Of a stretch of DNA of 32,544 nt, positions 1 to 9,471 are shown piece by piece (the first letter of the stretch is position 1; every line of letters begins with the position of its first letter). Made by a program: the position numbers and the translations under genes. The stretch spans positions 1 to 32,544 of the forward strand of contig LSSK01000830.1 of the NCBI GenBank assembly GCA_001969505.1, read 5' to 3'. Under the pieces are notes generated by a model, which saw only the letters and a list, made by a program, of their open reading frames with translations, was not told the origin of the DNA and made no database searches. The DNA is from Zancudomyces culisetae. Lineage: Eukaryota > Kickxellomycota > Harpellomycetes > Harpellales > Legeriomycetaceae.

Positions 1-247
1 AGCTAATTTAATTAACCTATGTTAAAGTCTTAATTATCTGTGTTCTTGCTTGTGGTTACATTCTTAAATTCGTCTTATTATTCTTATTGTTTGTATATTC
101 GAATGTTGATTTACTATTCCTTTTTAATTGTATTTTTCATTTTGTGATTTTTCTGTAATTATATATTTTTCGATTTACTAAATAATAGTTGTTATATTGT
201 TGATCAACTTCAATTTAATTTAGTTGATTGTTTATTAAGTAATTTAA
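1..247. other. AT-rich sequence upstream of the ankyrin gene, no gene seen
   Basis: The sequence is strongly AT-rich with frequent stops in all frames and no exon-like stretch. It could be an intron or 5' flank of the ankyrin gene that follows, but no splice signals I can trust are visible. An in-frame TAA at 245-247 closes the ankyrin reading frame upstream. Confidence 0.5.
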
Positions 248-472
248 ATATTATTTGAAATTGTTGAATCCCCTTATGCATCGGGATCCGCACGACAATA
301 CACAACTAAAACGGATTTTTTATTCTACATTGTATTCTCATATTATTCAATTAATTGGGATAAGGAAAATCTGGTAAAATACCTTGAGGATAACTGCTCT
401 AATGACACATACAAACAGATACTATTTGATACAGCAGTAAACCATAAAAAGGAAAGCTTGGTGGAAAGGTAC

Positions 473-2833
473 ATGTTCGACGTAGAGCTAAACTCGAAAA
501 ATATCAGGAAAATAACAGCGTTGGCGCTTCAACTAGATAGTATTGAGCTTATTAAACTTCTGTTAGAGAACAGTGGTAGACTGAAAGGGAATCTAGATGA
601 AAATGCTCTGAAAATAGCTATAAAGAAAAAAAACTATTCATTGGTACAAGAGATTATCGACAATTATCCAAATACTGTAACTATTTTCTGTCTAGAGGAA
701 GCAGTAAAAATCGGGAGTATCAGGATCGCCAAATTACTAATCGAGGCTGAAGCGAATCTAAAAGCGCCAAGATTCGAGGGAATTTTAATAGCAAGCAAAA
801 ATAAGGATATAAATATGCTACGGTTATTGTTGGAAAATGGTGCTCGTGCCAATTCAGATGCATCAGCCTCTATCCAAAATCTGTGTGATATCAAAAACTA
901 TGAGATAACAGAATATCTCGTAGAAGAATTCAATAAAGATATGATCAAATTAGAAGCTTCAAAAAAGCAAATCGGGATCAAAAAGAGATTGAAACTTAAT
1001 AAAACATTATTGTGTTTGACTGAAAGAATAAGTTGGAATGATCCATTTTCAAGAAGTGATGATGCTGCATTTGAAGAGTTTCAGTATAGTATAAATGTTT
1101 GTGAAGCATTGTTGGGGTATATCAATTCAGAAAAAAAAGATCTAGAGGATTCTATTGTTCTTAGTAGCATGATTCTATGCCTTAGGTACGAGCATGTTTT
1201 GTGGCACAAAAAGCACTATTACACTAAATTCTTTAATGTAATTAATTATGTAATTCAATGTTGTCTACAAGGAACATTTGAGGATACCGAATGTAATGGA
1301 TTCAATTATAAGAGCCATACAGCTAAAAAACTAGAATCAAACGATAAATATTATGAGCTAGCAAAATCGGAATTGGTGGACCGAAACTTTGAAATGTTAA
1401 AACTACTAGTGAAGTATGGAATGGATGTCAATGCGAATGGTAGTTTAATTCTGCAAACAGCATACAAAGCGGGTGATATGAACTGGATTGATTATTTTAT
1501 CAGTAAAGGAATAAGATTGGAAGGAAAATCGGATGGATTTGAACAAGCATGTAGATCAAATAATATTGAGGTGTTGGAACACTGGGTAAGAAATGGAGGT
1601 GTGATACCCAAGAATCCAGAGTACGAATGTATTAACATGACCTGTCTATTGGGTAACTTTGATATGGTTAAACTTTTGGTTGAAAGTGGAGTTGATTTAA
1701 GTGATCCAGAACGGAATGGAGTCAGGATTGCATGTAGATTGGGTCTCAGAAGAACACTGAAATACCTCTTGGATAATAATGCTGAGATAAAAGGTGTTCG
1801 TCATCATCAACTAGAGTATGCATGTATAATTGAGGATATTGGTGTGGTAAAAATGATTCTTGAGCATTATGATAGTTTAGGAGTATTGAAAAGAAAAGAT
1901 AACTCAAGCTCGAAGGATGAAGAAAATCCACAAATTGAATCATTTTTGAATAATAAAAAAGCTGATGGTTTTGAAGAATACAAGATTACTAAAGCCTTAC
2001 TTGAAAGGAGTGAACCTATCCAAAATAGCGATTTGATAGATGGGATAAAGGCAGCAGTTGCAATAGCCAATATTGAGATATTGCGATTACTGCTAACTTA
2101 CAAGTTCAATCTCAGTGATAGTTCTAAAATACTGAAAATCGCTGTACAAGCTGGAAACACTGATGTAGTGAAGTTTCTTTTCAAAAATGGATGGAATGCT
2201 AGCAGTGGAACCAATGCCCTGGATGTAGCACTCGATAAGAAAAACATTGAAGTTATCAGATTGCTATTGGAACATGGAGCACAAGTAAAAAGGGATTCAT
2301 ACAGCCTAAAGGAAATTATTGTGGAAAATATTGAGATATTGGAGCTAATACTTTCCTACTGCCCATATATCGGTGGTAGCTCCTGCCTACTCAAAACTGC
2401 AATCGAAAAAAATGAGATAGAAATTGTTAAGTTACTTTTGAAGGATACTACATCCTTAAATGATAGCAAATACAATTTTATTTTTCAGGCATGTACAAGT
2501 AACAATTTGGAAATTCTGAAAATACTGTTTGAAAAGGGAGCAAGAATAAAAAGAGGAAAAGAGAGCGGGGTGATTCAGGCTTGTGAAAATAATAATTTGA
2601 AAATTTTGAAGCTCTTGCTGGAAGGAGACTCAACTCTGGTACTCAAAAAGGATTATGGGATGAAGGAAGCTATCGATCATGAAAATGTAGAAATAATCAA
2701 CCTTTTGATTGAGTATGGTGCCGATACGAGTGCACACAGAGAGCTGATTATTAGGGTTGCAAACAACCTAAATGATAAAAGTTTAATTGAGTTTTGTCAG
2801 TATAAGGAGGGGATGTTTAAAAAAGCAACATAA
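473..2833 (+). CDS. Ankyrin-repeat protein, intronless, N-terminus uncertain
   Basis: This is a long open frame encoding almost nothing but degenerate repeats of about 30 residues, with the consensus A.. N.IEIL+LLLE.GA. Clear copies include IEIVKLLLK, LEILKILFEKGA, LKILKLLLE and VEIINLLIEYGAD near the C-terminus. The canonical G-TPLH start of ankyrin repeats is missing throughout, a style I know from giant-virus and some lower-fungal ankyrin families. No catalytic, membrane or F-box segment is visible. The family role is protein-protein scaffolding; the partner is unknown. The start at 473 is the first in-frame ATG, giving 786 residues. The frame is open back to 248 and the translation from about 305 on already looks like protein, so the real start may lie elsewhere (see findings). 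Unlike most neighbours it has no intron. A perfect hairpin follows the stop. Confidence 0.75.
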   Translation: MFDVELNSKNIRKITALALQLDSIELIKLLLENSGRLKGNLDENALKIAIKKKNYSLVQEIIDNYPNTVTIFCLEEAVKIGSIRIAKLLIEAEANLKAPRFEGILIASKNKDINMLRLLLENGARANSDASASIQNLCDIKNYEITEYLVEEFNKDMIKLEASKKQIGIKKRLKLNKTLLCLTERISWNDPFSRSDDAAFEEFQYSINVCEALLGYINSEKKDLEDSIVLSSMILCLRYEHVLWHKKHYYTKFFNVINYVIQCCLQGTFEDTECNGFNYKSHTAKKLESNDKYYELAKSELVDRNFEMLKLLVKYGMDVNANGSLILQTAYKAGDMNWIDYFISKGIRLEGKSDGFEQACRSNNIEVLEHWVRNGGVIPKNPEYECINMTCLLGNFDMVKLLVESGVDLSDPERNGVRIACRLGLRRTLKYLLDNNAEIKGVRHHQLEYACIIEDIGVVKMILEHYDSLGVLKRKDNSSSKDEENPQIESFLNNKKADGFEEYKITKALLERSEPIQNSDLIDGIKAAVAIANIEILRLLLTYKFNLSDSSKILKIAVQAGNTDVVKFLFKNGWNASSGTNALDVALDKKNIEVIRLLLEHGAQVKRDSYSLKEIIVENIEILELILSYCPYIGGSSCLLKTAIEKNEIEIVKLLLKDTTSLNDSKYNFIFQACTSNNLEILKILFEKGARIKRGKESGVIQACENNNLKILKLLLEGDSTLVLKKDYGMKEAIDHENVEIINLLIEYGADTSAHRELIIRVANNLNDKSLIEFCQYKEGMFKKAT

Positions 2834-2837
2834 TCAT

Positions 2838-2883
2838 AACCATGTAAACAAACTACCTGTGATTTTAATTGGTTTACATGGTT
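2838..2883. repeat. Perfect 12-bp inverted repeat just after the ankyrin stop
   Basis: AACCATGTAAAC at 2838-2849 is the exact reverse complement of GTTTACATGGTT at 2872-2883, with a 22-base AT-rich spacer. It starts four bases after the TAA of the ankyrin frame, so it would lie in the 3' UTR as a stem-loop. A third partial copy (ATGTAAAC) follows at 2886-2893. The function is unknown; it could be an mRNA 3'-end structure or the remnant of an inserted element. Confidence 0.6.
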
Positions 2884-3721
2884 GTATGTAAACTAGTAAA
2901 AATTGATTTTTTTGGCATTTTTAATATCGAGTGTCTTTTGGATGTTATACTCAATTTTTTCTTTTTTTAAAAATAAATTCATATTATGTATTTAAAATAT
3001 ATTGTATTTGGCTGTATTTGCACGCTTTGTAGGTATTTTGATTGTAGATCATAAGTGTTTTATAATTACTAATGAATAATCATTCAAACGCGAAGTTGCC
3101 ATCTAGGAAACTTAAATTTGTTGGTGAACAAAAATAACGAAATATTGGGGTTGTAAAGCACTAAACCTTTAATACCCTCTTGGTGTTTTTTTAAGTATAC
3201 GTTTTAACTATCTAATAATATTTGAACTACTGTTTCACCCAAAGATATGTGTTTTTTTGGTTAATGTATTTCCGAAAGCCTGGTAAAAACTGTTTGAGAA
3301 TAATGGTCAATATACTGAAGATGCAAAAAAATTCAAATCTTTGTTGTTATTCATTTGAAATACAGTAAAACAGACTTTCTAGAATATTTTCATAAATGAT
3401 TTGGCTGAATGGAAAAATACAGTAATTGAACACCCTTTTGAAGAAACGTATATTAATGATACTTAAATGGAATAAACTTACTCAGATTAGTAGAAACTAA
3501 TGAAACCAAAAAGTCAAAAGTTAGTGCCAACAGGTTATTTAGTTTAACTAAATACACATACATTTAAGGGTAATAATGTACAGTATAATTCAGTGTATTT
3601 AAATATTTACAAACTAAAATAGGACATACATTCCTGTAGTTTAATAATATTTACCAGGTCGAATAAACCACAAATTTTACGGTTATAGTGTAAACTTTAA
3701 AAAAGGATAATTTTAGATCGA
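2884..3721. other. Intergenic AT-rich sequence, no gene seen
   Basis: There is no exon with acceptable splice sites and no ORF of note. The stretch is AT-rich with short A and T runs. It presumably holds the 3' end of the ankyrin gene and the promoter of the 120-aa ORF. Confidence 0.5.
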
Positions 3722-4084
3722 ATGGCAAATGAACTTTCAGTTATTTGCCAAGAGTTTGCACTACTTGTTATGCAACTGTTGTTCAGTATAGAGATGGTAT
3801 TTAATGATCATATTGATAGTTACTCTGACTTACTCAAAGACATAGGGGTATTGGTGCACTCAGGCGCCATCATTTACGTGTATTACACCAGAATGCTTGA
3901 AGATCAAAAATTAGAAATGAAGAAGGTGGAGGCTAAAAATAAGAGTGCAGAGAGGGAATACGAGTTAAAAATGCTCGAATTCCAGGTAAAGCATGGGTTA
4001 CTTGGAAAGAATTTCAAAAAAAAGAATAATGATTCTGAGAATGGAGACTCTGACAGCAATTGGAATACGATGATCAGAGTTTAG
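3722..4084 (+). CDS. Hypothetical 120-aa coiled-coil protein
   Basis: I do not recognise this ORF. It starts at an ATG with G at +4 and ends at TAG. Residues about 1-30 are mostly hydrophobic (LLVMQLLFSIEMVF) and residues about 42-57 form a second hydrophobic patch (VLVHSGAIIYVYY). Residues about 60-95 are a charged heptad-like helix (EDQKLEMKKVEAKNK), predicted as a coiled coil. The tail is Lys-, Asn- and Asp-rich. No signal-peptide cleavage site or known motif is apparent. The composition is protein-like and a TAG triplet sits six bases before the ATG, so this could also be the last exon of a longer gene. It lies in the accessory-looking region beside the ankyrin gene, with no other link to it. 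Confidence 0.5.
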   Translation: MANELSVICQEFALLVMQLLFSIEMVFNDHIDSYSDLLKDIGVLVHSGAIIYVYYTRMLEDQKLEMKKVEAKNKSAEREYELKMLEFQVKHGLLGKNFKKKNNDSENGDSDSNWNTMIRV

Positions 4085-4862
4085 TGTTTTCTGCTAAAAT
4101 TTGCTTTTCACTTTTGAAGTTAAGAGACTCTTGATTCCTTGATCCTCCAGGTGTAACTAACTTTAAAGTAATTCTAGGTTTATATCTATTATGTTTGAAA
4201 TATCTCTTTTTTACTGAAAATAGTTTCTAGATGTATTTCTTTCAGAATGAACTTGATGTTATTCTCACTTGTTGATATGTTGTTTGGATACTCGCTTCCA
4301 TTTCCTTTTTATATTTTTACTCTTGGTTTTTTTAATCATGAGTAAGATGAGTAAGAATATCGATTGAAATAATGATTAGTTAATATATGGCAAAGTCAGT
4401 ATCGGCATTAAACGTTGGTGATAGATAGGCAATACTAAATGTTACTATAAAATGAATGGGGATAGATACATGTATACCACGCAGTGCACAAGAAAGACAA
4501 GTGAGAATCAGCCTTGTTCTGTATTTATAAAGTAAAAAAACAGATTGTTTTCTACATGATAACTTTTGGAAAGGTCACATAATACTATTGACACTTTGAT
4601 AGCACTAAAATCCAGTACAGGATCGCTATCATCATTATCAAGTGCTTGAACAAGTATCGTTTTTTTCTGTTCGAATATATATTAAATGGTAAGTATTTGG
4701 CTGGTGAATACGAGATAGTTGAAAAAGAAAAAAATATTCAAAGAATTTTAGACCCGATTTTACAACTCAGTCAATTCAATAGCGATTAATTAGCAAATAC
4801 CATTAAAATATTTCAAAACCTTGCTTCTTTCATCTTAATCTGTAAAATACTTATCATTCGAA
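4085..4862. other. Intergenic AT-rich sequence, no gene seen
   Basis: No coding signal or structural RNA is recognised. It holds the 3' flank of the 120-aa ORF and the upstream region of the SOM1-like gene. Confidence 0.5.
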
Positions 4863-5341
4863 ATGGAGATCGACAAGGTGGATTTTACAAAATATCTTAA
4901 AAACCTAAGTAAGTGTGTTGGTACTAATATTTACGATTTTTTAGATTCCTAAATGACAAAACATGTCTGTAAAAGTAAAAGTAAAAGTAAAAGTAAAAGT
5001 GAAACCAAATATGTTAAATTGTAACTGGGATAAACGAATTAGATAAAGACTGCGAAATTTCAAGTCTGGACGCGTATACCTGTACGATCACCAATGGGCT
5101 CGAATGCACTCTTCATAAACGGTATTTTCTAAAGTAAGTATGAATGTTATTATTTCTTTCCTCTGTCTTTTTTTTTTGTTTTTGCGCTGTTTTATTCGGA
5201 TTTATAAAATAGGGATTGTAATATCTGTAAATGTGTTGAAAATATAGGTGTAAGGGCAAGCCGAGAATCGAAATCACACGAAACCCAGAGATTTTGGAAG
5301 ATATCACATCCTTTTACGATAAACTAGAAAAACAAGAGTAG
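4863..5341 (+). CDS. SOM1: Som1-like subunit of the mitochondrial inner-membrane peptidase complex
   Basis: I assembled this from three exons: 4863-4908, 5043-5133 and 5248-5341. The introns are 134 and 114 bp, with GTAAGT at both donors. The frame is maintained across both junctions and gives 76 residues, close to the roughly 74 of yeast Som1. The diagnostic pattern is present: a Cys before an SSLDAY segment, then YTC, then LECT..KRYF..C, ending in RIEIT. Yeast Som1 has the same order of four cysteines around a KR-L/Y-F element and a final EVT. In yeast, Som1 associates with Imp1 and is needed for cleavage of some Imp1 substrates in the intermembrane space; the cysteines suggest oxidative import there. 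The gene faces NAA15, with 174 bp between the stops. The gene is too short and split to show as one ORF. The family call rests on a short motif, so a homology search would be decisive. Confidence 0.65.
4969..4998 (+). repeat. (GTAAAA)5 hexamer repeat inside SOM1-like intron 1
   Basis: Five tandem copies of GTAAAA start at 4969, followed by one degenerate GTGAAA copy. The array lies wholly in the first intron of the SOM1-like gene. Each unit resembles a weak 5' splice site. Confidence 0.85.
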
Positions 5342-5515
5342 TATTTTTATGGTGTTATTTTTGGTATGATTGAGTCTTTTATAATAGAAAGTCCTTTTTA
5401 GGATAAGAAAGGTGGTGAGTGGTGAGTGGTGTTGTGTAAAATAAAGTATTTTATTTAGTATAGAGAATAACAGACAAGAAACAATGATAAATTAGTGAAA
5501 TAAATAAGTAGTTGG

Positions 5516-8391
5516 TTAGTTAGAAGTAAGCGTGGTTGCTCTAGGGAATAGTTCAGTAGCCTTTGAAATAAAAGAGGTGTAAAGGGCTTGTAAATCAGCC
5601 AGGACAACATTGAGATTTTCAAGAACCTTTTTGTTGTTATCTTTAGAGGTGTTAATGTGCTTTGTGTCGAGTTTGCAAAGCTCAATTGCAAGATACAAGG
5701 AGTCCTTGATTGAAAGAATGTCAGAAAGCTCCAATCTTGAAGTAGAGTTTTGGGATGACAGGAGAGGAATAATGTTTTTGGAAAAGACAGAAAGGATGCG
5801 GGAATAAAGCGAGTCCAAGTGCACTGGAACTAGGGAGGGAGATGAAGAGGAGGTAAGAGCCTTTAGAGAATCTAGAACGGCGGAATAGTAATTTAGCTGC
5901 AGGCCAGTTGAGGTAGATATAGACGACGAAAGTGGAGAAGAAGTCAGAAAATCAAGAAGCCGGTCAAGCTTTTGTGCATCAGCGGGGGCAGGATAGCAAG
6001 CAGTGAAATCGGTCTTTGCAAATGTGGCGGAAAGCTTGTTGGCATTGAGAGTGGAAAGAATTTTATCGAGCTGAGCTGAATATTGGGCGTCTGATAGGTC
6101 CAGCACAAGACTCAGAGCAAATAGAGAAGCGAACACGGCAAAGTAATCGCGAGAATCGGAATCAAACAGATTAGACGATGAAGCAGCATTGAACAGACAT
6201 TGCAGGGCATCGGAGTATTTGCCTGTGCGGAAGTAAACAGCAAATGAACTGAGCCAGAGCTTTGGAGTCTTGAGATTTAGTTTTGAAATGGTAGAGAGAA
6301 TAGGAGCGGCAAAGTCTAGAGGAGAGGAAGATTTTGCGTAAGGAAGGGAAAGGGCAACCTCATCCTCACTAGCAGGAACTGAAGAGGAAGAAGAAGAAGA
6401 GGTGGTGGTGGTGGTGGTGGTAGGTGTGACGGCAGGAGTATTGGATGTGGTGATGTGTTTAGCCTTGAAACAGCGGTCATGCAAATAAACCAACCCGCCG
6501 AGGAAACCACCAACGGCTTCAATGTAAGATTTGCTGGAATCGTACATAGAATCTTCCCAACTCAAGAGATTCAGATAGGGTTTCAAAGTAGATTTTCTTA
6601 AGCAGTAAGCGTGGAAATCCAGCTGGTCGTCGTAGAATTCATTGTGGGCAGCGATGACTTGATTGTAATGAACGAGAGCACGAGGGAATTTGTGCTTGTT
6701 TCTAAATGCGCGGGCCTTTTCTAAAAAGTACCAAACGACTTGCATGTCAACCAGTTCTTGCTTTTTGTGGACAGCATCGTCACGGATAAACAGTTGGATA
6801 GTCTTTTCAGCCTCTTTGACGTCTCCACAGCGCAGCAAATACTTGACTGTTTTTGTGTTAAGGAATCGGTCGGCCTTTTGGTCTACTCTGGCGACATTCA
6901 TTGCATCCTTAGCCCCAACAAGATCCCCTTGATGCTTCAGTACTTTTGCTTTCAATACTTGCCACTCGGCCTTATCGTCTTGGTCAGCCTCTGTCTTTTC
7001 TATTATGTCTAAACTCTCTTTGTGCATTCCCAAATAGTCGTAATATTGCGCAAGGAAGTATTCAGACCATTGGCGCGCTTTTTCATTTGCCTGCTCGGTA
7101 ATTCCTGGGTACTTTCCGGTCTCCAAAAGGCTTTTGTTGATTGATTCTACTATTTCTCGCAGTTTTTTGCCTTTTTGTGTCTCATCCTTATTCTTATCCA
7201 TAATTATTCCCTTAAGGTTCTTAAACAACGATGGAATTCCTTTATCGATCTGTTCTCTCAAATACTTTTCTGCTTCTTTGGAAAATTTCTCCCCAAATGT
7301 CACTTGCAGTATCCACTTCTGGATCGTATTTGATCTTGGATATTTTTCTAACAAATCCCTCAACGCTTGAACCATTCCTGGCTCTGGGCTTGCCTCCGCT
7401 TCGTCTTTCCACAGTGACAAACTCCTCAAGTATCCCTTCAAGTATTCCTCATTATCGCTATTTCGCTCAACTAGACCAACATATACCCCCTTTGCTGCCT
7501 CTTTGTTCCCCATTTTTTCGTAAATTCTGCCCTCGATCTCAGCGCTTGCTGTATAATCCAGAATATCTTTCTTTCTCTTCTCTATGTTTTCTATTGCTTC
7601 TTCGTACTCTCCTGCCTTCTCCAGCATAAGAATTTTATACAACAAAAGCTCGCTTCTCTCTACTCGCTTTTCTGTAGTATAATTGGTAGCTTTATTTCCT
7701 CCACCTTCTCCATCAAGTGACGAGAGTGCTTGATCAATCACATCTGCTGATTCCAAATATTTGCCATTCAGCTGGTATGCCATCGATAACCCCAATAGAT
7801 TTACTGTTGTCTTCCCTCCGAGCTCAACTACCCGAGTTCTGCTATCAATCAGCTTGTCGTTGAAATTCCTCGTGTGTGTTTGCAAATGTGCCAAATCTCG
7901 ATGAATTTGCAAATTGTCTGGATCCCTTTTCAGCGATTGCATATAGCATCGTATAGCATCTTCGTACTTTTTATCCGCCCGATATACCAACCCGTATATG
8001 TGCCAACTAATTCCACTGTTAATGTTGTACTTGAGCCCTTCCTTTACACAGGTATAGCCTTCCTCTACTTTTCCAAGATTCGCTAAAAACAATCCCTTAA
8101 GTGCTAGCGTTTCTCCGTGTTTTGGACTCTTCTTGAGAATCTGTTCTGCCAGCTTTAGCCCTTTTTTGTGCTCGTGTGTTTCGAACATTTTCTATTTGAC
8201 AGTTTACAAAAAACATTTTCATTTTGAATTTGAATTTGAAATCCAGTATACAAATCTCATCCTACTTTGCTAATAACACCTACACTAGTACCGCAAAGAT
8301 TTCAATCACAAAAATAAACTAGACTTACCAGTGCCTGGCGGAACATTGTTTGTCCTTTCAATGGCAGCTGATTTAGCGGATTATCACTCAT
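5516..8391 (-). CDS. NAA15: NatA N-terminal acetyltransferase auxiliary subunit (NAA15/Nat1)
   Basis: Two exons on the minus strand: 8391-8329 (21 codons, starting MSDNPLNQLPLKG) and 8191-5516. The 137-bp intron has a GTAAGT donor and an AATAG acceptor. The product is 912 residues; human NAA15 has 866. Exon 1 supplies the expected start: TMFRQALKMFETHEHKKGLK aligns with the human LFKRILRCYEHKQYRNGLK region. Next come HGETLALKG, the SW/HxYGL motif, YEDAIRCYMQSLKRDPDNLQIHRDL and further TPR helices across roughly residues 1-600. NAA15 is the TPR scaffold that positions catalytic NAA10 at the ribosome exit for co-translational N-terminal acetylation. At about residues 590-620 the Lys-rich linker of other NAA15 proteins is replaced by a Thr/Ser run. 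The gene is convergent with SOM1-like and divergent from PDCD2. Confidence 0.93.
6381..6421 (-). repeat. GAA/GGT triplet microsatellite coding for the NAA15 Ser/Thr tract
   Basis: On the plus strand GAA/GAG triplets (6381-6400) run into a GGT array (6401-6421). On the coding strand these are ACC/CAC and TCT/TTC repeats in a frame that encodes seven Thr followed by seven Ser. Tract length should vary between strains without breaking the frame. Confidence 0.85.
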
Positions 8392-9471
8392 CTTTCTAGC
8401 CTCTATTCTGATAATTATTCAAGTTTATAACCCCAATTCATCAAAATGTAAACAGATGGATATCTATTATACTATGCTTATCTTGGCTTTATTGCCAAGT
8501 TTGTATCTTTAGGCATCTAGTTTGCCACAAACTGGCATCTTGCCGTTATCAACTAAAATCCATACCTGTGCGAAAATTATTTCCAGGTATGTTACTGAAT
8601 CTGGTACCCTTTGTGGCAGTTTCTTTGGTTTTCTCGTTGAAGTACTTGTTGGGACTTTGGGTAGTATTTTTATCTACGTCTGTATCTACGTCTGTGTTTC
8701 TTTTAGCCTTTTTTTTTTCGCTTATGCTAAAACATAACAATAAGCAGCTAAACAAACACATTCTATACTTATTATTACGTAAGTTTTGGTTGGGGGAGAG
8801 ATGAAAATCCTGATATGTAGAACATTTACTAGAAAAAAAAATTTTTTTTCTTTTTGATTTCATTTACAATACTATTAATTTAGACCTTCTATAATCTCTA
8901 AAAAAAAAAAACCCTCTTTTTTTACTCCTATCACAACATTGCCATCTCATTTTTCATCCGAATTTTTTCATCCAGTTGTTATAACTGCCTACTATCATTT
9001 CAAACACAAAATCAACTGACAAATGTTTTAGTGAGGGGCATATTGCAAACCCTGTAATACCCAAATACTTTTTTGCAAAGCATGTACCCATCTGATTCAT
9101 TCTACAGCACTTTCCATCATTACGCGCCCAATAACTGATATCAATAAACCCTTTTAACAGAAAACGCATCTGTATCCGCGCCATTCCCCCCCTCCCCTCC
9201 TCTCTCCCTCTTTCGGTAAAGCCTTATTTCACCACCAGTGCTACATTATCATTCTGTATTTACTACATCTATTCAAGCCCCATCATTATAAGACGATCAA
9301 TACTCAAAGATCAAAATATTACGGATTTACACTTGCAAAATTTTTTGTACATAATTTTTTTTTTAATGTGATGAATATATTTCATATTACAAGGCATTAA
9401 TTACTTTCTTTCTGGCTTAGAGAAAAGTAAGTGGTAAACAGATATACAATTAAATACACAAGATACCAAAA
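8392..9471. other. Divergent intergenic region between NAA15 and PDCD2
   Basis: This 1.08-kb region must carry both 5' flanks. It contains a symmetric A9T8 tract at 8833-8849 and a homopyrimidine tract at 9185-9212 (G-rich on the minus strand). Two weak ORFs lie in it: a hydrophobic plus-strand frame at 8589-8804, with a GTAAGT in its last codons, and the minus-strand frame listed separately at 8954-9184. No RNA gene is recognised. Confidence 0.5.
8954..9184 (-). CDS. Possible small Cys-containing protein (76 aa), weak candidate
   Basis: This ATG-initiated minus-strand frame in the NAA15-PDCD2 gap is less AT-biased than its surroundings and has a mixed, protein-like composition. It includes four Cys (KCC, GTC, AIC) and a basic, amphipathic start (MARIQMRFLLKG). 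I recognise no family. It could be a small gene, a 3' exon of something unrecognised, or chance. No intron boundaries with good signals were found around it. Confidence 0.2.
   Translation of the reverse strand: MARIQMRFLLKGFIDISYWARNDGKCCRMNQMGTCFAKKYLGITGFAICPSLKHLSVDFVFEMIVGSYNNWMKKFG

Noticed and set aside
6316-7629. Additional ORFs on both strands within NAA15
   Set aside because: They are shadows of the NAA15 frame; low-complexity Ser/Pro/Leu content comes from its repeats.
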